From contig NC_133121.1 of NCBI RefSeq assembly GCF_033568475.1, positions 191,482,664-191,546,663 on the forward strand: a stretch of DNA of 64,000 nt. The letters run 5' to 3'. This DNA comes from Henckelia pumila. Lineage: Eukaryota; Streptophyta; Magnoliopsida; Lamiales; Gesneriaceae. A program made the translations under genes and the position numbers. Shown here piece by piece: positions 31,842 through 43,626 of the stretch (within the stretch, counting starts at the first letter, position 1; every line of letters starts with the position of its first letter). The notes under the pieces are model-generated. The model ran no database searches and had not been told where the DNA came from. It was given only the letters and a program-made list of their open reading frames with translations.

Positions 31842-32933
31842 TGGTAGCGCTTATCGTGTACGCCCAAATTACCCGACTCAATCAGATAAACAATTAATGC
31901 AGTAGTGTGAGTAGGGATCGTTCCCACGAGGAAAGGTAAATTTTAATGTGTTCTAAATAAACAAAATAATAAAAAGGGGTTTTTTTGGTTTGAAACTTAT
32001 CCACTAAAATTTAAAAACAATTATGAAAGCAATTCTATCAATTACCAAGCACAATCAAATCACAACGGAAAATTCAATAAGAGACAAGCCTTGGTTTTGG
32101 TCAACTACACCCTTGATTTCATTCGTTCGATCATCGATTATCTAAAAATATTTAATCCTGTTGAATATTCATCATTGAAAATTAAATTCCTGTTTCACCT
32201 TAATTGTAATTAACTAGACACAAGCGTTCTAAGATAACCCTTACCAATGAATTAACCTAATACAAGCGATTAGATTTAAACCCACGATAGCATGCAAACT
32301 AGTGAAACTGTTAAATCTAGACAACTCATGCACAAGCGGATGAATTTAGCCTAGTCAATTATTATCCCTACAATTCCTAATAATCAAACATACAATCATG
32401 AATAAATAAGAATAATTATTGATACTCAACAATAATCAAGCTTTGTAAAACACAAATCTCACGAATAAATTAATCAAGGGCTTCGTCTTCCTTAACCAAG
32501 TATTAAAAAGTTAGCTACAATGATTCATAATTAAATTCATAAAAATTTAAAGAAAAGAAGAAAACTAGAGAGTAATCTTCAAGAACAAAACCTAGCCTCC
32601 AACGTAATCCCTCCAAAAAGTCTGATGATAATCCCTCCAAAACGGAATTAAGAGTCTAATAGAGGCTAGGAACTAAAATAACAAAGTTACCAAAATTAAA
32701 ATAATGTATCCGGAAAAAGACGCCCACTTGATCGGCAATATTCTGCGGATCGATCGGCGTAAAAATTATAAACTCTCTGCCTCGCATAAAACATGTGTCG
32801 CTCGATCTGCAAACTTCTGCGTATCGATCGGCAGAAAATGTCCAAGTCCACTATCTTCAAAATATAAGCACCCGCTCGATCTGCAAACTCCTGCGGATCG
32901 ATCGGCATGACTTCTCCAGAATTCTTCAGCATA
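31842..32933 (-). repeat. Athila-like 3' LTR, left part
   Basis: Corresponds to the right LTR from 56702 on, but lacks about 115 bp present at about 57236-57355 there. Interrupted at 32934 by CACTA. Confidence 0.92.
32727..32906 (-). repeat. Three-unit hairpin array in the Athila-like 3' LTR
   Basis: CTYGATC cores start at 32727, 32801 and 32875 (period 74 bp), each followed after about 20 bp by a GGATCGATCGG or TATCGATCGG arm. Confidence 0.85.
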
Positions 32934-32939
32934 CACTAC

Positions 32940-33260
32940 AAGAAAATTGCAAAACGACAACGGATATTATCCGTTGTCGTAGGGGAAAAAAAACCGTTGT
33001 AACTGGGGGCGTTGTAAAAAGCGTGCCCTATTATCCGTTGTCGTAGATATCCTACCACAACGGTTTTGCAACAGTTTGTAACCGTTGTCGTAAGTCTCCA
33101 AAGACAACGGTTCTGCAACAGCGTCAATCCGTTGTCATTGACAATTTAAGACAACTGTTTTTTATCCGTTGTCGTATATCGAACTTTTAACCACACCGAA
33201 AATTACAACAGTTTTAAAATGAAAAAGACAACGGATTTTATCCGTTGTCGTTGCTCAAAT
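32940..33260. repeat. CACTA left subterminal repeats
   Basis: About ten copies of CAACGG or CCGTTGT in both orientations, several as perfect hairpins (GACAACGGATATTATCCGTTGTC type). Such arrays bind the TNPA-like protein in known CACTA elements. Confidence 0.9.
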
Positions 33261-33567
33261 AAAAAACAAAAAAAAATTAATTTTAATATACAAATTTTCA
33301 ATATTATAAATGAAACAAAATTTAAAATTTCTAAAATAAAATTTAAATACAATTTTTCAATATTCCAAATCAATATTCTAATTCTAAATTCTAAATCAAT
33401 ACACACTAGAAAAATATATAAATCGAGTTATGAACTAATCTATATAAATTAACTCGGAACTTTCCTATATATTGAGTTATGAACTAATCTATATAAATTA
33501 ACTTGATTGAAACACTCCTTCTAGATTATCCTCTCATTGTAGAGTATTGTGTATGACTAATTGTTTA

Positions 33568-33951
33568 TTATTCATTGTACTTTCCACAGCAACAAAAAGC
33601 TTTGTGGTAGTGAAAGCGGAAGGCAAAGAGCTGGAATGTGTTGGAACCATCGAACTCACAGTCTGCAATGCCTAATGTTTGTTTCGCACTTTTTCCTCGA
33701 AAAACTGTGAGGCATTTTTCGGTGCTACCCGAAACCCAGAATCTGAATTCACGATGGTTCAAATGCGGGGGCGGGTTGATTGATTTCCAGTCTGCATCAG
33801 CTAAGTACTTCAGTGATTTCAATGCTTGGAGTCTAACTTTGCCATGCTTGTCAACTGTGAGGTAGCTACCCCTATCCGAGCATTTGTCCATGTAGTTCCT
33901 AAATCTGCTTAATTTTAAGACAAGATAAAGGTTATACCTTTTGGAATTCAA
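33568..33951 (-). pseudogene. Unrecognised, exon-like frame inside CACTA
   Basis: About 105 residues follow a plausible splice acceptor (T-rich tract and AG near 33905). Visible: YMDKCSDRGSYLTVDKHGKV, GSTEKCLTVFRGKSAK, FDGSNTFQLFAFRFHYHK and a Cys cluster CCCGK at the end, before a stop. It looks like a beta-rich extracellular or lectin-like module, but I do not recognise the family. Codon-like quality and position suggest a captured last exon. Confidence 0.4.
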
Positions 33952-36398
33952 ACAAACTGTAGCAGGAGAAATTCGATGTTGTGTGGACGTGTACTCGACT
34001 AGAAGTCTCTAAATGTAAACGTGATGATTCGATCTTGAGTTCGTTTTTATTTGGGGCTACATGGGTTTGGCTCATGAGGGGATATCCAGTACATCCATGT
34101 TTGGTACGGATCATTGGACTAATTTATCTGACAGATCACACTCAAAACATAACCAGAAACACTAACCTTAATGGAGAGATGACAAAATGGCCTCCAGATT
34201 TCAGGAAATAGGATGGATTTAGAGCTAAAATTATTGCCTGAAAAAATTACAAGGAGCATGTCTCACGGCATTATCGATGAGAACAAAACTTAGATGTCTC
34301 TTGGCACCCAACTTAATCACAACATATTAAACAGAAACTAATCAATAACACCAACTATAGGCTAAAAATCGTAAGATAACCAAAATCTTAGTGGTAGTTA
34401 ATTATTAGCATGCATATCAGGTAATAGAGGAAAGTCTCAAAAAATGCAATTGTTCCCTTAATATAATCTACTACATAATAAGAGATACTAGTGGTTTAAA
34501 GACATGAAAATAATTTAAAAAAAGAACTCAAACTCAAGTACTTCCACCCAGTACAAACTTTAACTGAGCTGCAGGCGAGCTCCACACAAATAGCTCAACA
34601 TTTACAAAGTACTAATAAAGGTGAAAAACAATGATAAAATATAAATATTCAAGGAACCAAGTAATTAGTATATTAAATTCAATGAACACATCAAAGACTC
34701 GGTTTTTGCATCACCCATAATGTCTTGAAGGGGAATCCGAGTAGCTCTTCATTTGTTTGTTAATAGATATAAATCAAGAAAGTTAATTCCAGAAGTCAAT
34801 TTTGGAGATAAGCACTCCCATGAAGAACCAACAAGGTAAACATAAATATACAAATATTAAAACTTTGGAAGTACCAAAATAAAGGGGCAAAAACGTTACC
34901 AGTACCCATTAAAATATAAAAGGAAAAAAAAGAGATTAATGGTGTGAAAATCTGGACATTCAATCGAGAGATCAAGAAAATGCAGTAGCTAAATTAGTAG
35001 ACCTTATTCTCAATTAGTTCAATGAAATCCTCACTTAAGGAAAGCAAATCTCTCATTGTTTCTCTGAAATTCAAGATCCATATTTGCTTGAACATGATTT
35101 TCTGATCTGGCAACATCAACTTGAATAGAGTGATCAATTGCAACAGGACCTGCAAGCCACCAAGGATATTGGAATCAATAACTGTTGTATAATTATAGAT
35201 GAAACTAGACAAATTTAAATAAGGTAAACATAATCACTTTTCTTACAATAGTCCAATTTGCAAGCATATATCATATGTGAAAGTATTGCGTTTCTGAACC
35301 AGTTTACAACATATTCTTTTATGTGAGGATAAACAGTTTGCAAAATTCAATTGAAATGATTTAATGTTTAGTACCTGTTATTGATGATTCAAAATCATCT
35401 AGTGCAATATTTCATGATCCTACGAGCAAGCACGATAATAGAATAAATTCATGAGACTCAGAAAAAGTATATTACTTCAGACGAAAGTTATGAATTAGTT
35501 GCTATAATAAGGTCATACATACCTGAAAGCTTGAAAATCACAAAAGCTTAGAATAAGGTAAGTGATAATGGATTTTATCAAAAAGAATTAATTTACTATT
35601 GGATAATTTGAAGATTGGTGTTTTTGGGACCGAAAAGTGTTTGATCAAAGTTCCTATAGAAAATGGAGAGGAAACGGGTTTTAAAAAAAAGAAAAAAAAA
35701 CAAATTTGGGGGTAATCCAATGTATTTATATTTGTAATCTTATTATAAAATTATAAGAATGGACAAAATTATATTTAGAATGATATCTAAATACCCTGTT
35801 AATGCTTGATAACTGAAAGTCATAATAAAAATTTAAATTTGACACCATCAAACGCAAACATATTTATACAAAACTCCACAATAAGTTCCATAAGTTCATC
35901 ATACCAATTTCCAACGTATGCAAGATATAATGGTGAGGATAAATATTTAATGAAATTCAACTGAAATTATTCAACATTTGATACCTGTTAGAATCATCCT
36001 TCTCCTTCTAATGGCTTCCTTTTGCTTTTAGGAACCTACAAGAAGCCAAAAAATCAGGTAATAACTTCGTTAAATTTAGAAAATGATATTTCATGTAGGA
36101 TACACGAATCTACCTCACTATTATTCGATCATGTCAATTATATTGAAAAACCAACTTTGAACATGGTATACTCAACATGCATCATCTTGAAAATATTCAT
36201 TTGATAGAAAATAATCAGAGGGCGAAATTATAAAAGATTTTGAAACTGTATAATAATATCTAAAAACTTGGAAGTTAATAACAAAAAAATGAAGGAAATA
36301 AAATTAGTAATTGCTAGTGTTGTTATTCATTTCATTTGAGAATTGTGCAATACACCTCGATTATCTCCTACTAGAAGATCACACCTGAAAAATGAATC
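33952..36398. other. CACTA interior, nothing firmly recognised
   Basis: AT-rich. Intron-like segments and short frames without recognisable similarity (for example 34994-35212 on the minus strand). Confidence 0.5.
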
Positions 36399-36760
36399 CT
36401 AAGTACGCCACGAGCCCTTCGGTTTACGATCCGTATTCATAATTCGAAAGCCATCATTTCTGTAGCTCGGTTGCTTCTCCAGTATTTCATTTGCTGAAGC
36501 CGAGACAGAAGCATTGCAATTATACAACTCAATTGTGTTGAGCGTTGGGCTTTCCCCCACCCACATGGTATCTGCCGCAAGTTGCTGCACTATTGGATAA
36601 TGAGGCGCCCGAGGCTTGGAAAGTGGTTAGAATCAGCTTTCCAATGCTTCAAGTCCAAATCTTCAAGTACCAAACCTTTTAGTTGACAGAACTCGTCTTC
36701 ATTTGGTTCCCACTCTGTCCCTACGCAAGCACGATCAAGATTAGGTAATGAACCTATGAT
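36399..36760 (-). pseudogene. Captured NLR resistance-gene fragment (C-terminal LRR end)
   Basis: On the minus strand: EDEFCQLKGLVLEDLDLKHW, then HFPSLGRLIIQ, a stop, CSNLRQIPCG and, after a one-base frame change, GESPTLNTIELYNCNASVSA, SANEILEKQ and NDGF. This is the ending of asterid R1-type CC-NLR proteins: last leucine-rich repeats, then a SAKEI.EEQ...GNDG tail. There is no NB-ARC domain in the element. Likely an old capture, now mutated. Confidence 0.8.
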
Positions 36761-37899
36761 TGCTTAGACTTAGTAGATAAAGGCTAGGGAACTTAGACTT
36801 AACAACCCATCAGCTAACTCACATTAGATAAATCAACGAAGTCCTACACATGTTAAACAAAAATTGATTCAATCTATCGTTGGTAGCTGCTCTCCAAAAG
36901 GGGACAACAAGTGATAATGTCACTTCATCAAATGTTAAAAGGTTCATCGTAAAAAACATTGAAATCTGCTCTCGCTTTCTCAGTTTTTGAGAAATAACAG
37001 CTCTGCATTAATACCAAATGCTAAAAGTAACACGAATCGGCTGTGATTATCTAAGATAATTACACAAACGAGATTGAGATTCAAATCTAAAAACTTGCAA
37101 TATAAGCAAAAGACAACATGAATCTCTGAAATTAACAATCAAACGATTTGAAAACAAATTCAAGAACTTAAAAAAAATGGAGAAATTAAACTGGAAAAAC
37201 AAGCAATTTACCATTTCTGTGTATCCGTACAGGAATTGGGTAGAGAAAATTCACAGCAAAATTTTCTTACATTTTGAAATGGATGTTGAATTTAAACATG
37301 AAAGGTGGACATTGGTTGGGTCTAGTTGGACTCGAAGAATAGGCAGTATGCTTGCATATAGCCAACCTCATCCACTGAAAATCCAGGATTGAGTCGATGG
37401 GGGTTCAGATTCCACCCATCATCATCGGAGAAATATCATCAAAATTCCAAAAGGCTCCTTCGAGAAAAAAACATCGACCGAGGAATCCCAATGGCTACCA
37501 TCAGCATACGACATCTGAAATATCTTCATCCGAGAGTCAAATCTGCGGCATCGACCGAGGAATCCCAATTGCTCCTCTCGTAAGTCTATGTTTCTTGCCT
37601 TCATGGAACTTTCACCACCGATTTTTGACGAGGGTTTTGGGGAAATCGAGAGAGGAAGAGCTCGCAGTTACATCCAAAATCTGAATTTTCTCGGAGCTAT
37701 GAAAATGAATGTAAAGGTTGTGCGATTTGCTCGGAGGAGTGGCCAGTTGGTGAGGATGAGGAGAGAGAGGAGGCGAAGAAGAATCGTGGGTAAAAGGGGC
37801 GACAGAATATTGTTGGGCTAGGGATTGTGTATTATATGTGTATGTGTATATGTATATATATATATATATGTGTATAAAAAAAATAAAAAAAAGGAAAGC
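36761..37899. other. CACTA interior, right part
   Basis: No clear gene. A 21-bp direct repeat starting CATCGACCGAGGAATCCCAA occurs twice (37471 and 37549). (TA)n-rich DNA near 37840-37870 precedes the subterminal repeats. Confidence 0.5.
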
Positions 37900-38280
37900 A
37901 AAGACAACGGTTTTTATTAACCGTTGTCTTAGGCCTAAAAAACACGCTCATAGACAACGGTTAATTAAAAGCGTTGTCGTAGGCCATGAAAAAACACGCT
38001 CATAGACAACGGTTAGTAAAAACCGTTCTCGTAGGCCTAAAAAAACACGCTCATAGACAACGGTTAATTAAAACCATTGTCGTAGGCCACAAAAAACCTG
38101 CTAATAGACAACGGTTTTAAAAAACCGTTGTCTTTGACATATATAAGACAACGGTTCTTAAAAAATCGTTGTTGTTTTTCATTAAAAAGGGGCCAACAAC
38201 AACGGTTTTAGTAAAACCGTTGTTAAATACCAAAAGAAAACGGTTTTTCAAAAAAAACCGTTGTCTTTTAGGTGTTGTTG
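37900..38280. repeat. CACTA right subterminal repeats
   Basis: Eight or more AGACAACGGTT...CCGTTGTC hairpin units about 50 bp apart, separated by GTAGGCCTAAAAAACACGCTCAT spacers for the first five. Confidence 0.9.
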
Positions 38281-38304
38281 ATAGCATTATTTGGTGTAGT
38301 GATA

Positions 38305-38484
38305 TTTCATTCCTCCGAGGTTCCATCTTAGTCCGCAAAATAAGCGACCTAACCACAAAAACAAGAATCCCATTATGCAAACACGGAAAATGCAATACGA
38401 ACAAAATGCTAAAATAAAACATGTAAACTAATGCAAAACAACAACAAAATGACATTACAAATGCAATAAAAAATGCAACTATCA
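38305..38484 (-). repeat. Athila-like 3' LTR, right part
   Basis: Continues the LTR after the CACTA element. The intact copy reads straight through at about 57911 with a single ATA. Confidence 0.92.
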
Positions 38485-39816
38485 AACTCCCCCACACCTA
38501 ATCCTTACTCTCCCTCGAGTAAGTATGCAAAACAAAAATGCAAACGAGAAATCAAGAAATACTACGGGGTACAGGCCTCAGTTCATTTTTCAAACTTTTC
38601 AAATCCATCCATCCAACTCACATTATTTTCAAAAAATTTTAAGACCAGACTGATTTCACCCCACAAACTTACAAACCCCGCAACTCATGTTCCAAACACT
38701 CACCTCCAAATCCAATTCACACATTCATAGATCATAAGAACTTTTCATGGTTTCATAGGATTACAATGAATAGAAATCAAATCAACACACTCATCATCGG
38801 TTAAACACAAAAGGAATCAAGTGTGTAAGTGTTTTGATAAAAATTCATACTCATCAATCGTGTCAATTGATAGTCCATAGGCAAAATTTGCACAACCCCT
38901 CTCCACTAGTATATTGGGCGACTGTGACTCGGTCAAAAGGTCTTATTCGGTTTATAATGTAAGGCTGGCTTATGGCTACAAACGAAGGAAAGAATTCAAA
39001 GAGGGAGTAAATAGTGTTTAAGCTGCATGTAGTAGTTGTAGGACCTTGAAAAAATGTCGAATGGGGGTTTATCACATGTTTTCACGCATGCCATTCGTTT
39101 TCAATTAGGTTCAAAAGAGGTACTAGGGACATAATGTATTAAGGGTGGCTTGAAAGGCTCAAACTAATTCAGAAAAATTGCCTATCTCATTCCTAAGTCA
39201 CAGTATACCCGTATTGCGCCTAGAGGGATGTTCGAACAAGTTCTAGACATGTCTCAATTCACAATCAACTCATACAAATTTCAGTCAGTGCAAAGAAGAG
39301 AAATCATCAACAGTAAACGATGATTTTCACACACAATTCAGAAATATGCACCTCATGTGCTCATATATATGTAAAGGCTCAAAGGGCATCTAAGGATAAA
39401 ATATTCAAGAAAATTGAGGCCCAAATAATCCAAACAATGCCTCAATCCTATCCACGTTTGTATGTTTCAAAATTCAGATTTGAGTGTAATTCACAGAGTA
39501 TGTAAGAGTTCACTCGTCTATGGAGTTCCATCAGTGAAAAAACTCGTCAGATGGGCATGTAATAAACAAACAAAGCGTCATCATTGGCCATGCTTCCCGT
39601 TTCTTTCTCAACTCAATACAAAATGCAACAAAATGCTAAAACTCAAAAATGAACTAAATGCAATAACGCAACAAAATAACAATGCCAATGAAATGCATGC
39701 ATGAATGCACCCCCCCACACTAGAACTAGACATTGTACTCAATGCATGATAACAAAAACTTAACCAAACAACTAAACAGAATTAAATGCAAAAACTAAAA
39801 ATGGGACTCCCCTGGT
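38485..39816 (-). other. Athila-like 3' non-coding region with polypurine tract
   Basis: On the minus strand TAGGTGTGGGGGAGTT abuts the 3' LTR (38485-38500). No conserved frame up to the 3' ORF. Confidence 0.75.
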
Positions 39817-40938
39817 TTACAGGTCTGCGGCGTCTTCCTCTTCAGCCTCCGGAGGAATGACAGGAGAGGCATATTGGAAAGGGAAGGGCGGTGGATATGG
39901 TAGAGCAGCCGGAACAGCATTTTGATCTAGACCAAAGTGTAATGTGAGATTTCGCATCATAGCTTCCAGAGCTTGCGAATTATGCGCCGCCACCGTATTG
40001 TATGCATCCTGATGTTGAGCGAAGGCGGTGAGTTCACGGATGGCATCGGCTTGGGAACGACGAGGAGGTGGAGGCGGCCTTTGAGGGGCTGGTGGTTGTT
40101 GGAAGTGGCCGTCCCTCATAAAATGCTTGACACGATGTGCCCTCTTTTCTTCGATAAAGGCGGAGTCGAGTGGGCGCTGAGGCTGCAACCACTCTTCATC
40201 ATTCCGAACAACCACCGCGGTACGTATGCATAGACAGGTGATAATCATGGGAAAATAGAGACCCACCGTGATATTATGGATGAACTTGTGGATCTCACTA
40301 TGAAGAACACGGCCCACATTAATTGGTGCATCCACTTCAAGCGCATAAAGAATGGTGGCGCACTCTAGACTGACATCGCTGGAATGTAATATCGGCATCA
40401 GACGCCAAATCACGAAAGCATACCACGATGCAGGAAGCACACATAAGAACCGCTCCTTGAAGTTAACGATAGAAATTGGGTCAACCCATGTAGCGCCGGG
40501 GTATGCCAGTTGTTCAAGTAACTCGTCCAAGTCCGGGCCGGCTTGGAGGCTTTGGTAGAGTGAATCGTCCACCTCCGGTATTTCAAATAAAGCATTCAGC
40601 TCATGGGGTAAAAAGGAAATCAGCTTCCCCCGAACAAACGCTTTGCTATCGGTTCTCTCCGCTGCATTGGCATAGAATTCGCAGACAAACGGCACTACAG
40701 CGGGGGGAGGTGACTCACAGAATTTTGCCCAACCACGCTCATGAATCGTCCGAACGATATCTGGATATGCCAAGTCTTCCTCAAAGCCACGTTCAGGAAT
40801 GGGTGAACGACTAACCTTGGCTTCGATGTACCGATCACGAGCGGTGTCATTGACAAAAAGCCCAGTGAACTCGGCATAAGAACGCTCAGCAGCCCGAGAA
40901 GAGGATTCACCTTGGCTTAGGACGCGTTTAGGCCCCAT
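39817..40938 (-). CDS. Athila 3' ORF (putative plant transposon protein domain)
   Basis: An open frame of 373 residues from ATG 40938 (MGPKRVLSQGESSSR); the frame is open further upstream to 41259, but that part lacks family character. The core has the pattern of the plant-transposon domain found downstream of pol in Athila elements: ERGWAKFCESPP, VPFVCEFYANA, VRGKLISF, LPASWYAFVIWRLMP, SLECATILYAL. A proline-rich linker and an acidic end follow. The role is unknown; it lies where other elements carry an env-like gene, but I see no convincing signal peptide or fusion features. It is unbroken although pol is full of stops. Confidence 0.7.
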   Translation of the reverse strand: MGPKRVLSQGESSSRAAERSYAEFTGLFVNDTARDRYIEAKVSRSPIPERGFEEDLAYPDIVRTIHERGWAKFCESPPPAVVPFVCEFYANAAERTDSKAFVRGKLISFLPHELNALFEIPEVDDSLYQSLQAGPDLDELLEQLAYPGATWVDPISIVNFKERFLCVLPASWYAFVIWRLMPILHSSDVSLECATILYALEVDAPINVGRVLHSEIHKFIHNITVGLYFPMIITCLCIRTAVVVRNDEEWLQPQRPLDSAFIEEKRAHRVKHFMRDGHFQQPPAPQRPPPPPRRSQADAIRELTAFAQHQDAYNTVAAHNSQALEAMMRNLTLHFGLDQNAVPAALPYPPPFPFQYASPVIPPEAEEEDAADL

Positions 40939-41340
40939 TGATAGTAGGAAGATGATAGCGAAAGGGCAAGATGCAATTTTTCGAACACCTTGCGTGCGAA
41001 GAATAAACCGGCAACTCTTTGAAGAGTACAAGAGCAAAAACGAAACACAACGTCCGAGAGATGCCGAAGAGCAGAAAAGCCCGATGAAAATAACCCATGA
41101 CAAGAAAAATCGAGAACGTCGACCGGTGGCTGAGCAAAGTTCCGACGAGAGAGAGGCCGGAGAGGATGATCGATGATGATAGCATCCAAAAAGTTGTTGC
41201 GTTGCTTCCGAGAGATCCCTGTGGATTGAAAAAGCCAACAAGGAATTAAAAAAAGACAAAATTTGTAAGCTAGAATTTGGGGGTTAGGGATTTAGAACGA
41301 GAGGGAGAGAAATAGGGGAAGGAAAGAAAGAAAAAGAAGG

Positions 41341-41640
41341 CAGTCTGCGTTTTATTTAACGGAAAAGTGCTGTCGCTTGATCTGCAAGATGTTGCGGATC
41401 GAGCGACACAAAAATATGAATATCACTGCCCAAGCAAAAGTGCTCTCGCTCGATCTGTAAGAATTTGCCGATCGAGCGAGAGAAAATATAAAACCTACTG
41501 TCCCGAAGAAAAGATCTCTCGCTCGATCTGCAAGATGTTGCGGATCGAGCGAGGAAAAATGGCCAACTACTGACTTGAATGAAAAGAGCTCTTGCTCGAT
41601 CGGCAAGAATTTGCGGATCGAGCGGGATTACGGAAAAACA
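41341..41640 (-). repeat. Four-unit, 73-bp-period hairpin array between pol and the 3' ORF
   Basis: Four inverted repeats of the type CTCGCTCGATC...GATCGAGCGAG start at 41372, 41445, 41518 and 41591, exactly 73 bp apart. Arms are 11-13 bp and loops about 14 bp. The spacers are similar but diverged. On the minus strand a TATA-like TTAAATAAAA (about 41351-41360) and a CT-rich stretch (41281-41337) follow, then the 3' ORF. Confidence 0.9.
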
Positions 41641-41763
41641 AAAAAAACTGTGAAGCAAAAGCATTAAAAAAAAGAGCAAAAGCAGAAGGGAAAGAAACAC
41701 TGGGTTGCCTCCCAGTCAGCGCTAAATTTGCAGTCAGTCTATAGCTCGACTGCATGCCGTGAT

Positions 41764-42774
41764 TTAGTCGACATTTGGCGGGTCATCTAGAGTGAGATCA
41801 TGCGCATCCTCTTCCGCAGTCGCTTGGACCCCTTCGAAATAATGCTTCAATCGTTGGCCATTCACCTTGAATGTTTTCGCAGTTTCCAAGCTTTTTATTT
41901 CCCCTGCACCATGAGGAAAGACATCAGTAATAACAAACGGGCCAATCCATCTAGAACGCAATTTACCTGGAAATAATCGAAGTCGTGAGTGATAGAGCAA
42001 AACTTTTTGACCAACTTCAAACGCCCTTCTAGAGATCATCTTGTCGTGGAAGGCCTTTGTCTTGTCCTTGTAAATCTTTGAGCTCGCATATGAATCATTG
42101 CGTATTTCTTCTAGTTCTTGTAACTGCAACTTCCGATGCGCTCCACTCTCATCCGTCTGCATGTTGAAATTTTTAATAGCCCAGTAGGCTCGATGCTCCA
42201 ATTCGACAGGCAGATGACATGGTTTTCCAAAAATCAATCGATATGGGGACATCCCAATCGGTGTTTTGAACGCGGTTCTGTATGCCCACAGTGCATCATC
42301 CAAGCGCAAACTCCAGTCTTTCCTAGTAGGATTCACTGTTTTCTCCAAAATGGATTTGATTTCTCGATTTGAGACCTCGGCTTGGCCATTCGATTGCGGG
42401 TGATACGCAGTGGAGAGTTTGTGCATCACATGATATTTCTTCAATAAACTAGCCACAGTACGGTTGCAGAAGTGCGTTCCTCTATCACTAATGAGGGCTC
42501 TTGGGATTCCAAACCTAGAGAAAATATTATGCTGAATGAATTCTGCAACCACTTTAGAATCGTCAGTGCGGGTGGCCTTGGCTTCCACCCATTTCGAGAC
42601 ATAATCCACAGCAAGTAATATATAAATAAATTCATATGAACTAGGAAAATGCCCCATGAAGTCGATGCCCCATACATCAAAGATTTCACATATTAAAATG
42701 GGTTGCTGAGGCATCTCCTTACGCTGGGATATATTACCTGTCTTTTGGCATTGAGCGCATGACTTACAAAACAT
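41764..42774 (-). pseudogene. Athila-like integrase
   Basis: About 336 residues. It starts in the second half of the zinc motif (CAQCQKTG); the first half is behind stops (42775-42936). Catalytic residues: Asp in VWGIDFMG, Asp in ISDRGTHF and Glu in [10 protein letters not shown]. The C-terminal module [16 protein letters not shown] and SRWIGPFVI is present. Confidence 0.9.
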
Positions 42775-42936
42775 GTAAGCGTCTCGAAATATGGATGGCT
42801 AGAAAAATCCACAGTCCAATACCTTCCTAGTTGTCCTTTTTTGTCCAAAATGTCCACCACAAGCATATGAGTGACAAAATGTGAGAATTGGGATTACCTC
42901 GCTTGCAGATACACATCGTCGTATGACTTGATCAGC

Positions 42937-43608
42937 TCAGTGCTTCCACAAGTATGGATCATCCCACACATAATATTTAGCATCACTTCGGACCTTATCT
43001 TTCTGTGCCTTAGAGAATTCAGAAGGAAATCCATTAGTAACTAAATAATTTACAATATTTGCGTACCATGGTAGTTCCGTGCTGACTGTAAATAACTGCT
43101 CATCAGGAAATTCTTCTTGTAACTTCAGCTCTTCTTCAACATGAACTAAACGACTCAAGTGGTCAGCCACTCGATTTTCGGTCCCTCTCTTGTCCTTAAT
43201 CTCCACATCAAATTCGCTCAGCAGTAGTATCCATCTTATCAGTCTTGTTTTTTCCTCCTTCTTCGCCATCAGAAAACGAAGAGCTGCATGATCAGAATAA
43301 ACAATAACTTTAGCACCAAGTAAATATGAACGAAATTTCTCTAAAGCAAAAACTACTGCTAAAAGCTCCTTTTCAGTAGTGGAGTAGTTTCGTTGGGCAT
43401 CGTTTAGAATGCGCGAAGCGTAATAGATAGCGTGCGATGCCTTCCCAACTTTTTGTCCCACTACCGCTCCTACGGCATAATCACTGGAATCACACATGAT
43501 TTCAAATGGCTTGGTCCAGTCCGGTGGTTGGATGATCGGCGCTGAAGTCAATGAGTCCTTGAGTTTATCAAAAGCATTTTTGCATGGCTCATTGAATTCA
43601 AACGACAC
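42937..43608 (-). pseudogene. Athila-like RNase H
   Basis: About 223 residues. [38 protein letters not shown] and NRVADHLSR give all four catalytic acids. Separated from RT by one TGA and from integrase by at least two stops. Confidence 0.9.
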
Positions 43609-43626
43609 ATCCTTCTGCAGCAGTTT

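Larger units (their letters stand above)
32934..38301. mobile_element. CACTA (EnSpm) transposon, non-autonomous, carrying gene fragments
   Basis: Begins CACTACAAGAAAATTGC and ends ATTTGGTGTAGTG, i.e. CACTACACCAAAT inverted. Flanked by ATA on both sides (32931-32933 and 38302-38304), the 3-bp duplication of this class. The other LTR copy has one ATA at the same place. Both ends carry many short GACAACGG/CCGTTGTC repeats. No transposase frame is present. The interior contains at least one captured host fragment. Confidence 0.96.

Noticed and set aside
37840-37870. Promoter TATA box in (TA)n before the right CACTA repeats
   Set aside because: Simple TA/TG repeat without downstream coding region.
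40939-41259. N-terminal extension of the Athila 3' ORF (hydrophobic, signal-like segment)
   Set aside because: The stretch overlaps the CT-rich leader, lacks family similarity, and the MGPKRVL start at 40938 fits better. An env-like signal peptide is therefore not claimed.
41341-41640. CRISPR-like regular repeats
   Set aside because: Regular spacing and palindromes resemble a CRISPR array, but the DNA is plant, spacers are similar to each other, there are only four units, and there are no cas genes.
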